From the NCBI GenBank assembly GCA_003545625.1, contig DODH01000017.1:6761-12040 (forward strand): 5,280 nt of DNA, read 5' to 3'. Both the position numbers and the translations under genes were made by a program. The notes under the pieces are model-generated. The model saw only the letters and a program-made list of their open reading frames with translations. It made no database searches and was not told the DNA's origin. Origin of the DNA: Nitrospina sp. (lineage in GTDB: Bacteria; Nitrospinota; Nitrospinia; Nitrospinales; VA-1). This document shows positions 1 through 5,280 of this stretch, piece after piece (within the stretch, counting starts at the first letter, position 1; every line of letters begins with the position of its first letter).

Positions 1-1
1 G

Positions 2-130
2 ATTGTCCTCGATACTCTGGAAGATGACGCCGTCAAAATCCAAATGATCGACTTATCATTCAAGGATCAAGTCGTGGTCAGGGATCGAATCCCCAGTCAC
101 TCAACATCCATGAAGACACCAACCAACTAG
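2..130 (+). CDS. ftsQ: Cell division protein FtsQ, C-terminal fragment
   Basis: This is the 3' end of a gene that begins upstream of the window; 42 codons and a TAG stop are visible. The residues IDLSFKDQVVVR match the conserved end of the FtsQ/DivIB periplasmic domain, where an Asp-Leu-x-Phe/Tyr-x-Asp-x-Val-Val pattern is typical. Its position directly before ftsA and ftsZ agrees with the usual dcw order. FtsQ is a single-pass inner-membrane protein with a POTRA domain that bridges early cytoplasmic and late periplasmic divisome proteins through FtsB and FtsL; none of that part is visible here. After the conserved strand there is a short polar tail rich in Ser, Thr and Pro. The stop codon overlaps the first bases of the ftsA Shine-Dalgarno, which suggests translational coupling. 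The identification rests on a short fragment plus context. Confidence 0.82.
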   Translation: MVLDTLEDDAVKIQMIDLSFKDQVVVRDRIPSHSTSMKTPTN

Positions 131-136
131 GAGGAG
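129..136 (+). promoter_or_regulatory. Ribosome binding site of ftsA
   Basis: AGGAGGAG lies 9 nt before the ATG at 146. It is a near-perfect Shine-Dalgarno and overlaps the ftsQ stop codon TAG (128-130), so ribosomes terminating on ftsQ sit on the ftsA initiation region. It supports ATG 146 as the start. Confidence 0.85.
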
Positions 137-145
137 ATAGGACGC

Positions 146-1378
146 ATGGCCAAAAAAAGTGATTATATTGTCGGCCTGGATATTGGAACAACCAAAATCT
201 GTTGCATCATCGGCGAGGTCATTTATGATGAAAAAATAGATATCATCGGACTGGGCCAATATCCCTCAAGAGGCTTGCGTAAAGGTGTGGTCATAAACAT
301 AGACAGCACCGTGGAATCTATAAAAAGTGCTGTTGAAGAAGCCGAATTGATGGCGGGATGCGAAATCGATTCTGTTTTTGTGGGTATTGCCGGAGGCCAC
401 ATTAACAGCATGAACAGTCATGGCATCATCGCAGTCAAAGGAAAAGAAATCACACAGGCAGATATTGACCGCGTCATTGAAGCGGCCAAAGCCATTGCCA
501 TCCCTCTTGACCGGGAAGTCATCCATGTTCTTCCCCAGGAATTCATTGTCGACAACCAGGACGGGATCAAAACTCCTCTCGGCATGGCAGGAGTCAGGCT
601 CGAGGCCAAGGTCCATATTGTTACTGCCGCAGTGACTTCTGCGCAAAACATTGTCAAATGCGTCAATAAGGCCGGCCTGGGAGTTCAGGACATTGTGTTG
701 GAGCAACTGGCTTCCAGCGAATCCGTTCTATCCCAGGATGAAAGGGAACTAGGCGTTGGCATGATCGACATAGGTGGAGGAACTTCTGACCTGGCTATTT
801 TTTACCAGGGAGCCATCAAACACACAGCAGTTTTGACTATTGCCGGTGCCCAGATGACGAATGATATAGCCATTGGCCTTCGCACCCCAAATGCAGAAGC
901 AGAAAAAATCAAACATTCCTATGGATGCGCCTACACCCCTCTGGTTCTCGAAGGAGAAAATATTGAGACACCAAGTGTTGGAGGACGGGAACCCCGAACG
1001 GTTTCACGTCAGATTCTCAGCGAAATAATTGAAGCCAGAACCCGGGAAATGTTTGAACTGCTGGATCATGAAATAAACGAGTCCGGCTACCGGGAAATCA
1101 TTTCTTCGGGAATTGTCCTGACGGGCGGAGCAGCAAGTATGCAAGGCATGTACGAATTAGCAGAGGATGTTTTCCAGTCTCCCGTGCGCGTAGGGACACC
1201 CATTGGTCTTGGAGGGTTGATCGATGTAGTGAACAACCCTATGTATGCCACCTGTACGGGATTGATCCAGTACGGATCCAAAAGATTTAAGTCAGGAAGG
1301 AACCGGAAACTTCAAGGAAGGAACCTGTTCGATAAAATTTTTACACGTATGAAAGATTGGGCAGATGAATTTTTTTAA
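146..1378 (+). CDS. ftsA: Cell division protein FtsA
   Basis: FtsA is the actin-like ATPase that tethers FtsZ filaments to the cytoplasmic membrane and recruits later divisome proteins. The 410-residue product has the usual family length. The phosphate-1 motif DIGTTKICCIIGE lies at residues 12-24, followed by the family-specific 1C (SHS2) domain at about 85-165. Phosphate-2, MIDIGGGTSDLAIF, is at 206-219 and the adenosine motif GIVLTGGAASMQG at 322-334. The tail from about 393 (NLFDKIFTRMKDWADEFF) is an amphipathic helix with Phe, Ile, Met and Trp on one face, as expected for the membrane-targeting sequence. The start is set by the strong Shine-Dalgarno at 129-136. It lies between ftsQ (15 nt upstream) and ftsZ (14 nt downstream) in one operon. 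The last codons and the stop sit in a run of seven T (1370-1376). No key residue appears to be missing. Confidence 0.98.
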   Translation: MAKKSDYIVGLDIGTTKICCIIGEVIYDEKIDIIGLGQYPSRGLRKGVVINIDSTVESIKSAVEEAELMAGCEIDSVFVGIAGGHINSMNSHGIIAVKGKEITQADIDRVIEAAKAIAIPLDREVIHVLPQEFIVDNQDGIKTPLGMAGVRLEAKVHIVTAAVTSAQNIVKCVNKAGLGVQDIVLEQLASSESVLSQDERELGVGMIDIGGGTSDLAIFYQGAIKHTAVLTIAGAQMTNDIAIGLRTPNAEAEKIKHSYGCAYTPLVLEGENIETPSVGGREPRTVSRQILSEIIEARTREMFELLDHEINESGYREIISSGIVLTGGAASMQGMYELAEDVFQSPVRVGTPIGLGGLIDVVNNPMYATCTGLIQYGSKRFKSGRNRKLQGRNLFDKIFTRMKDWADEFF

Positions 1379-1382
1379 ACCT

Positions 1383-1388
1383 GGAGGG
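1383..1388 (+). promoter_or_regulatory. Ribosome binding site of ftsZ
   Basis: GGAGGG, 4 nt before the ATG at 1393 and 5 nt after the ftsA stop. It is a strong Shine-Dalgarno with slightly short spacing, fits high-level FtsZ synthesis and fixes the start codon. Confidence 0.85.
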
Positions 1389-1392
1389 TAAA

Positions 1393-2556
1393 ATGAGTTC
1401 AATAGAGTTCGATAACGAAAACGATTATTCAGCAACTATCAAGGTCGTTGGTGTAGGAGGAGGAGGCAATAATGCCGTCAATTCCATGGTTCGGGATAAT
1501 ATTCGGGGCGTGGAGTTTATTATCGCCAATACTGACCTGCAAACGATTGAAAAATCCGAATGCCCAGGGAAAATTCAAATTGGCGGAGAATTGACCCGTG
1601 GCCTTGGCGCAGGTTCCGATCCTGAGATTGGAAGGGATGCCGCCGAAGAGAGTGAAGCGAACATCCGCGAAATGCTGGAAGGAGCAGATATGGCTTTCAT
1701 CACCGCCGGGATGGGTGGTGGAACAGGTACCGGTGCCGCACCCATCATTTCGCGTATCGCCAGGGAGGTAGGAGCCCTGACGGTTGCCGTAGTTACCAAA
1801 CCCTTTGCGTTTGAGGGTAAACGGCGAATGCGGCAGGCGGAGGAAGGAATCCTGGAGCTCAAGGAAGCGGTTGACACTTTGATTGTCATACCCAACCAGA
1901 AGCTTCTTAGTTATGTCAGCAAGCAAACTTCAATCACTAGTGCGTTTGCAATGGTGGACGATATTCTGAAACAGGCCGTCTGTAGTATCTCTGACCTGAT
2001 TGTGACACCTGGCCTGATCAACCTCGACTTTGCCGATGTCAAATGCATTATGGGTAGCATGGGCAAAGCCCTAATGGGTAGCGGAACCGCAACCGGAGAT
2101 ATGCGCGCTGTTGAGGCGGCGCAGAAAGCCATCTCCAGTCCTTTGCTGGATGAAGCAACGATAGATGGCGCAAAGGGAATTCTGATCAACATCACCGGCG
2201 GTGAAGACCTCACCCTGATGGAAGTCAATGAAGCTTCCATGTTGATTCAGGAAAACGCCCATGAAGATGCCCATATCATATTCGGAGCAGTGATCGACAA
2301 CCAAATGGAAGGAGAGATGCGGGTAACTGTTATCGCCACTGGGTTTGAGGATGCGGATGCAATAATAAGGCACCCCGAAAGACCTGCTTTGAAAAAAGTG
2401 GTTGGGGGAGAACCAATCTCTGAAGGCGATTCAGGGCCAACATCCTTCAAACATTTAAAATCTCTGGCTTCCACAATTAAGGAAGAAAATCCGGATCCAG
2501 GAAGCCTGACCTCAAACTTTGATATTCCAACATTTCTCCGCAAACACGCGGACTAA
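1393..2556 (+). CDS. ftsZ: Cell division protein FtsZ
   Basis: FtsZ is the tubulin-like GTPase that polymerises into the cytoplasmic Z-ring and directs septal wall synthesis. The 387-residue protein shows all core elements. The glycine-rich T1 loop GGGGNNAVN is at residues 22-30 and NTDLQ at 46-50. The tubulin signature GGGTGTGAAP is at 108-117. The T7 synergy loop NLDFAD at 210-215 carries N210, D212 and D215, which complete GTP hydrolysis in the neighbouring subunit. The globular core ends near residue 320. A short variable linker rich in Gly, Ser, Pro and Glu (about 325-375) leads to the C-terminal peptide DIPTFLRKHAD (377-387), the docking site for FtsA and similar partners, which closely resembles the E. 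coli tail. The gene follows ftsA by 14 nt and ends the operon. A 7-residue open stretch precedes its ATG in frame. Confidence 0.99.
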   Translation: MSSIEFDNENDYSATIKVVGVGGGGNNAVNSMVRDNIRGVEFIIANTDLQTIEKSECPGKIQIGGELTRGLGAGSDPEIGRDAAEESEANIREMLEGADMAFITAGMGGGTGTGAAPIISRIAREVGALTVAVVTKPFAFEGKRRMRQAEEGILELKEAVDTLIVIPNQKLLSYVSKQTSITSAFAMVDDILKQAVCSISDLIVTPGLINLDFADVKCIMGSMGKALMGSGTATGDMRAVEAAQKAISSPLLDEATIDGAKGILINITGGEDLTLMEVNEASMLIQENAHEDAHIIFGAVIDNQMEGEMRVTVIATGFEDADAIIRHPERPALKKVVGGEPISEGDSGPTSFKHLKSLASTIKEENPDPGSLTSNFDIPTFLRKHAD

Positions 2557-2571
2557 CCGGCGAGCCGCCGG
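2557..2571. repeat. GC-rich hairpin abutting the ftsZ stop
   Basis: CCGGCG (2557-2562), a 3-nt loop AGC, then CGCCGG (2566-2571) form a perfect 6-bp all-G/C stem starting on the base after the ftsZ stop codon. It is followed by GGGGCAG and not by a T tract, so it does not look like a classical intrinsic terminator. It could stabilise the 3' end of the ftsZ mRNA. Confidence 0.5.
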
Positions 2572-2579
2572 GGGCAGTG

Positions 2580-2633
2580 AGCAATAACTTTAATCGGCTA
2601 GCAAAGTTTTTCTCGGCTTGACAAGTTATTGCT
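2580..2633. repeat. 11-bp perfect inverted repeat in the ftsZ 3' spacer
   Basis: AGCAATAACTT (2580-2590) and AAGTTATTGCT (2623-2633) are exact reverse complements separated by 32 nt. Two alternative pairings compete with this stem: AACTTT (2586-2591) with AAAGTT (2603-2608), whose 3' arm runs into a five-T tract (2607-2611), and TAGCAA (2599-2604) with TTGCTA (2629-2634). The inner AACTTT/AAAGTT stem with its T tract could act as a weak terminator for ftsZ. The large stem could be a processing or stability element. No function can be assigned from the sequence alone. Confidence 0.5.
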
Positions 2634-2658
2634 AATCAGCCCTATGCTCAGGAGCTAC

Positions 2659-2679
2659 GGGCCAGCGTAATGCTGGCCC
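2659..2679. terminator. Possible bidirectional terminator hairpin between ftsZ and the DUF547 gene
   Basis: GGGCCAGC (2659-2666), loop GTAAT, GCTGGCCC (2672-2679) form a perfect, very stable 8-bp stem midway between convergent genes. Position and strength suggest a transcript-end structure for either strand. No T tract follows on either strand, so it is not a textbook Rho-independent terminator and may act as a 3'-end stabiliser. Confidence 0.45.
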
Positions 2680-2690
2680 CAGCCTGATGG

Positions 2691-3467
2691 CTAGCGGCCA
2701 TTAATTTCCCAGTTGTAGTCCAGATAGGAAATTTTAATTTTGGAATTATTCAGAACTTTTCTTTCCTCTGCAGTAACATATTGGCCAATATATTTTAGAA
2801 CACCCCCACGGCTTGCAAAATCCTCCGCAAACCATTTGAATATGGATGAGAGGTAAACCCTGTTTTTCCTTTCGTCCAGCTTCATGCCTTTTCCCGGGGA
2901 CCGCAAAAACTTTTCCATCTGGTCATCCAACTGCTCATTCAGCTTTCCAGCAGAGTAGACTTCCTGGCGAAGATCGGGACAACTGACGGAAGCGCAGACG
3001 ATGGCCACATGGATGCGGGGCTCATTCATTTTCCTGAGAATTTCATGCTCAATATCGTTGAGTGTGCGCTCTTTGCCTCCCACCGTACCCGCCACCCGTT
3101 TCCAGACCGGCTTAAAAAAACTCCCCACATCCTTAATACTCTTTATTGGGTAATGGTCGGTGATCATTTTGGCCGCCAGAATATTATAAACGTTGATCCA
3201 GAAGGACAGCTTAGATTCACGCGATTCCAGACTCGCCAGACTGTAGGACTCCAGCCTGGCAACCAGGCCAGAGAAAACAGGATCCTTTTTCAAGCTGGCG
3301 TAGTCGATGGCATTAAACCGAACCCCCGCCAATGTTTTAGGAGCAACATATTTATTGACCAGTGCACCCCAGTCAGAAAAATCGAAGGCCTCACTATTGG
3401 AACAAAAACTAAAAACAAAAAATACCGCCAAAACGGCAGATTGCAAATACCAACCCGTATTTTTCAT
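2691..3467 (-). CDS. Exported DUF547-domain protein
   Basis: The product is a 258-residue protein of unknown biochemical function. It begins with a Sec-type signal peptide: K2 and a hydrophobic run about residues 8-22, with likely cleavage after SEA at 27. The Cys in SFC is not in a good lipobox, so a soluble periplasmic protein is more likely than a lipoprotein. The rest is a full DUF547 domain. It contains FWINVYNILA (about 90-99), TLNDIEHEILR (135-145), the His/Cys block IHVAIVCASVSCPDLR (152-167), SSIFKWFAEDF (207-217) and the terminal YLDYNWEIN. The start is set at ATG 3467 because AAGGA (3477-3481 on the minus strand) is 9 nt upstream. A longer form from TTG 3476 would have that Shine-Dalgarno touching the start codon and is unlikely. 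The gene converges with ftsZ and diverges from the HAD gene; it appears to be monocistronic. Confidence 0.9.
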   Translation of the reverse strand: MKNTGWYLQSAVLAVFFVFSFCSNSEAFDFSDWGALVNKYVAPKTLAGVRFNAIDYASLKKDPVFSGLVARLESYSLASLESRESKLSFWINVYNILAAKMITDHYPIKSIKDVGSFFKPVWKRVAGTVGGKERTLNDIEHEILRKMNEPRIHVAIVCASVSCPDLRQEVYSAGKLNEQLDDQMEKFLRSPGKGMKLDERKNRVYLSSIFKWFAEDFASRGGVLKYIGQYVTAEERKVLNNSKIKISYLDYNWEINGR

Positions 3468-3476
3468 GAACTTCAA

Positions 3477-3481
3477 TCCTT
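3477..3481 (-). promoter_or_regulatory. Ribosome binding site of the DUF547 gene
   Basis: Reading the minus strand, AAGGA ends 9 nt before the ATG at 3467. The alternative TTG at 3476 follows it with no spacer. The site therefore decides for the ATG start, shortening the longest open frame by three codons. Confidence 0.65.
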
Positions 3482-3517
3482 TTTCACGAATAGATTAAAC
3501 AAATAGAGACCTCATTT

Positions 3518-3545
3518 AGTATACTGCCAAAGCAATTCCTTACAA
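3518..3545 (-). promoter_or_regulatory. Possible sigma-70-type promoter for the DUF547 gene
   Basis: On the minus strand, TTGTAA (complement of 3540-3545) and TATACT (complement of 3518-3523) are 16 nt apart and match the -35 and -10 consensus at 4 of 6 and 5 of 6 positions. Transcription would begin near 3511, about 44 nt before the ATG. The -10 lies in the palindrome AGTATACT (3518-3525), so TATACT also reads on the + strand at 3520-3525 towards the HAD gene, but there without a good -35. Short motifs like these arise by chance, so this is only a candidate. Confidence 0.3.
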
Positions 3546-3598
3546 ACAGGCCACATACAAGGAGCTTTGTTCTTTCAGCAGGAATATTGAACCCGTTT

Positions 3599-4441
3599 AT
3601 GGATAAAGACCTTTTATATATTTCTGATCTGGACGGTACCTTGTTACTGCCCGATGGCTCATTCCCGGAAGATTTCAAGAGACGTCTCAACCGGCTGATC
3701 GATATGGGACTGCGCTTCACCATCGCAACCGCCCGGAACTACGATTCCGCGCACCCGATTTTAAATGGATTGAACCTGAACCTGCCGGTCATTTTATTCA
3801 ATGGGGTTTACCTTACCGATTTCAACAGCGGAAGTATTTTGGAATATTCTCACTTCATTGAAAAGACAGTTGTAGAAAATATGCTCGAGCTGGCCTTGCC
3901 TCGGGGCATCGACCCTTTTATCTATACGTTTGGAGAAAAACACAAACTCTATTACCAGAGGGCTACCAACCCCGGCTCCCAAGCCTATGTCAAAAGCCTG
4001 GAAGGCGACGGAAGACTTAACCAAGTCAACTGTTTTGAATTTCAAGAAGAGGAAAAGATTTCCGGATTTTTATTGATCGACACGCATGACCACCTGGAAC
4101 CCATCTACCAGTCACTTCAGGAAAAACATTTTGATCATCTCAATTTATATTTTGCCGAAGATGTGTCCATGAAGGGCTATTATTGGCTCCAGTCCTTCCA
4201 TCAGGAGGCCAGCAAAGGAAATATGTTAGAGGCACTTGCCCGGAAATTGGAGGTTCCCCTGGACCGCACCGTTGTGTTCGGAGATTATTTGAATGATTTG
4301 GACATGTTTCGGATCGCGGGCCGCGCCATTGCTGTAGAAAATGCCCTGCCGGAAGTAAAAGAATCCGCTCACGAAATTATCGGAAGCAATTTCCAGGGAG
4401 CTGTCCTGCAATACCTTGAGTTAATATTTCTTGAAAAATGA
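3599..4441 (+). CDS. Cof-type HAD-superfamily (IIB) hydrolase
   Basis: This is a cytoplasmic phosphatase-like protein of 280 residues, in the usual range for Cof/YbiV-type enzymes, which dephosphorylate sugar phosphates, nucleotides or cofactors. The substrate cannot be deduced. Motif I, DLDGTL, is at residues 10-15 with nucleophile D10 and acid/base D12. Motif II is the Thr in TIATAR (T44). Residues about 85-185 form the type IIB cap. Motif III is K206 in SKGNML, and motif IV is GDYLND (228-233) with the metal-binding D229 and D233. All catalytic residues are present. The start is uncertain: ATG 3599 gives a natural N-terminus just before motif I but has AGGA 15 nt upstream. TTG 3587 adds four residues but is only 3 nt from AGGA. 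The parvulin-like gene follows by 57 nt on the same strand and is probably co-transcribed. Confidence 0.92.
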   Translation: MDKDLLYISDLDGTLLLPDGSFPEDFKRRLNRLIDMGLRFTIATARNYDSAHPILNGLNLNLPVILFNGVYLTDFNSGSILEYSHFIEKTVVENMLELALPRGIDPFIYTFGEKHKLYYQRATNPGSQAYVKSLEGDGRLNQVNCFEFQEEEKISGFLLIDTHDHLEPIYQSLQEKHFDHLNLYFAEDVSMKGYYWLQSFHQEASKGNMLEALARKLEVPLDRTVVFGDYLNDLDMFRIAGRAIAVENALPEVKESAHEIIGSNFQGAVLQYLELIFLEK

Positions 4442-4498
4442 ACCCGTTCAAATTACACTTCACAGATACAATCCACTTTCAAAACAACCTTGGTTATC

Positions 4499-5083
4499 AT
4501 GTCTAAAACTGATCAGCCCCAGGAACCCGAAAAGACCGTCTTCGAACGGGACAAAACCGCTAAGGAGCGCCAACCAGCAGAGGATGGCCCTAAAGCTCCC
4601 ATCAAACCCAAGCCAAAAATTAAAAAGGCTTTTGTTGCGAAGAAAAAGACTTTCGCGACCGACAAGCCCATGGAGCATCGGGTGAGAAACATTCGCATGA
4701 CTTCCCTGGAGTCTGCAAAAATGATTTGGGAAACTCTTGTCGATTACCAGAAGGAATTGGAGCAACTGGAGGTTGATGACCCTGACAAGTCTTATCATGA
4801 CTGGGAAAAAATGGAGAAATTTTTTATCCGACTTGCTAAAAAATACAGCATTTGCATGAGCAAGGCATTAGGCGGTTCATTAGGCTGGATTTACCAGGAA
4901 ATGGAAATAGCTCCGGAAATCATGGATCAAGAGTTGGTCGATATCATGATGAAAATGGAGAAATTCAAGCTTCTGGAACCCATTAAATCAAAACTGGGAT
5001 TCCATATCGTTATGATATGTGAAAGCCAGGTTCATATACCCCGGGAAAAACCTCCAGAGGTAGAATTAAGACCTCTGCATTGA
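4499..5083 (+). CDS. Parvulin-like (PpiC/rotamase) domain protein, cytoplasmic
   Basis: The product is 194 residues with no signal peptide. Residues 1-58 are charged and low in complexity, rich in Lys, Pro and Glu, and probably disordered. Residues about 59-177 resemble a parvulin peptidyl-prolyl cis-trans isomerase: VRNIRM as strand 1 and LAKKYSICMSKALGGSLGW (112-130), which closely follows Par10 and Pin1. The domain closes with EPIKSKLGFHIVMICES. C118 aligns with the Pin1/Par10 active-site Cys, and H169 is the second conserved His. The first conserved His, usually RHI, is N64 here, so isomerase activity may be altered. A stretch of about 20 extra residues, partly acidic (about 86-106), lengthens the helix before LAKKYS. 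ATG 4499 is preferred over TTG 4490 although no clear Shine-Dalgarno is seen. The domain call is fairly secure; the cellular role is unknown. Confidence 0.8.
   Translation: MSKTDQPQEPEKTVFERDKTAKERQPAEDGPKAPIKPKPKIKKAFVAKKKTFATDKPMEHRVRNIRMTSLESAKMIWETLVDYQKELEQLEVDDPDKSYHDWEKMEKFFIRLAKKYSICMSKALGGSLGWIYQEMEIAPEIMDQELVDIMMKMEKFKLLEPIKSKLGFHIVMICESQVHIPREKPPEVELRPLH
5046..5077 (-). terminator. Candidate intrinsic terminator for the minus-strand aminotransferase gene
   Basis: CAGAGGT (5055-5061) and ACCTCTG (5071-5077) form a perfect 7-bp stem with a 9-nt loop. Read on the minus strand, the stem is followed after four bases (GAGG) by five T (complement of 5046-5050). It begins about 20 nt after the aminotransferase stop and lies inside the last codons of the convergent parvulin-like gene. 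The short gap before the T tract and the modest stem make it a plausible but not strong terminator. Confidence 0.4.
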
Positions 5084-5096
5084 ACCGGTATCGGAT

Positions 5097-5280
5097 TCAC
5101 TTACCCAGAAAAAACTGATGGACCGTTTCGACAACATATTCCTGCTGGCTTCGATCCACCTCATGAGAAATGGGAAGCGCCAGGGTCTGCTTCGCGGCCT
5201 TTTCCGATTCAGGAAAGTCACCGCTTTTGTAACCCAGGGATTTGAAACATTCCTGCAGGTGGAGCGGAATAGGATAATAG
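5097..5280 (-). CDS. DegT/DnrJ/EryC1/StrS-family PLP aminotransferase, C-terminal fragment
   Basis: Sixty codons and a TGA stop (complement of 5097-5099) are visible on the minus strand; the rest lies beyond the right edge. The sequence runs YYPIPLHLQECFKSLGY, then GDFPESEKAAKQTLALP, and ends in QQEYVVETVHQFF. This is the characteristic C-terminal pattern of the DegT/DnrJ/EryC1 family: YP-x-PLH-x-Q, then FP-x-(S/A)E, then LALP, then a closing helix. These PLP enzymes transaminate keto-sugars attached to nucleotides for O-antigen, capsule, flagellin glycan or secondary-metabolite sugars. The catalytic Lys and PLP site are outside the window, so activity and substrate cannot be judged. It converges with the parvulin-like gene, with 13 nt between the two stop codons. 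It may belong to a surface-polysaccharide locus to the right, but that is inference. Confidence 0.88.
   Translation of the reverse strand, partial: YYPIPLHLQECFKSLGYKSGDFPESEKAAKQTLALPISHEVDRSQQEYVVETVHQFFLGK

Noticed and set aside
1374..1380. TTTAAAC resembling a classical -1 frameshift heptamer at the end of ftsA
   Set aside because: The heptamer is not in the required phase with the ftsA reading frame (the zero frame reads TTT-TAA). Only simple slippage on the T run remains possible.
1429..1926. A 165-codon open frame on the minus strand opposite ftsZ, and similar frames within ftsA and ftsZ
   Set aside because: These are antisense shadows of strongly conserved coding sequence, with unnatural composition and no start signals.
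3467..3476. TTG 3476 as the start of the DUF547 gene
   Set aside because: The only Shine-Dalgarno (AAGGA) directly abuts this TTG, whereas it is ideally spaced from the ATG at 3467.
3009..3506. A 165-codon open frame on the + strand opposite the DUF547 gene
   Set aside because: It lies almost wholly antisense to a gene with a clear signal peptide and complete conserved domain. Its translation shows no recognisable domain and it has no ribosome binding site.
3588..4449. The 10-base repeat TGAACCCGTT at 3588-3597 and 4439-4448 as a flanking direct repeat of a mobile insertion of the HAD gene
   Set aside because: It is too short and lacks terminal inverted repeats or any transposition gene. 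A chance match is likely.
4431..4685. An 84-codon + strand frame overlapping the start of the parvulin-like gene
   Set aside because: It reads the Lys/Pro-rich coding region out of frame, giving a basic low-complexity peptide. The frame at 4499-5083 continues into a recognisable parvulin domain.

Overview
The window reads as ordinary chromosomal DNA from a Gram-negative bacterium. It holds the distal end of a division and cell-wall (dcw) cluster followed by four unrelated housekeeping or accessory genes. The arrangement ftsQ-ftsA-ftsZ, the DUF547 protein with a Sec signal peptide, moderate G+C and the protein sequences suggest a deltaproteobacterium-like or Nitrospinota-like organism. That placement is an impression from sequence style, not a computed phylogeny.

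Layout. Positions 2-130 are the last 42 codons of ftsQ on the + strand. It is followed at 15 nt by ftsA (146-1378) and then at 14 nt by ftsZ (1393-2556). All three are on the + strand with strong Shine-Dalgarno sequences, so they very probably form one operon. FtsQ, FtsA and FtsZ work together in the divisome: FtsZ polymerises into the ring, FtsA anchors it to the inner membrane through a C-terminal amphipathic helix, and FtsQ links to the periplasmic part. The cluster ends after ftsZ in a 134-nt convergent spacer packed with inverted repeats (2557-2690).

A DUF547 exported protein lies on the minus strand (2691-3467). A spacer of about 130 nt with a possible minus-strand promoter separates it from a divergent + strand pair: a Cof-type HAD hydrolase (3599-4441) and, 57 nt later, a parvulin-like protein (4499-5083). 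The parvulin-like protein has a Lys/Pro-rich N-terminus and an Asn where the first catalytic His usually sits. The window closes with the C-terminal 60 codons of a DegT/DnrJ/EryC1-type aminotransferase on the minus strand (5097-5280). It converges on the parvulin gene with only 13 nt between the stops, and a possible terminator for it lies inside the parvulin coding sequence.

I found no mobile element, CRISPR array, tRNA or rRNA, and no convincing novel multi-gene system. The points most worth a second look are the atypical parvulin, the hairpin-rich convergent spacer, and a T7 run at the end of ftsA where a -1 slip would join FtsA in frame to FtsZ.
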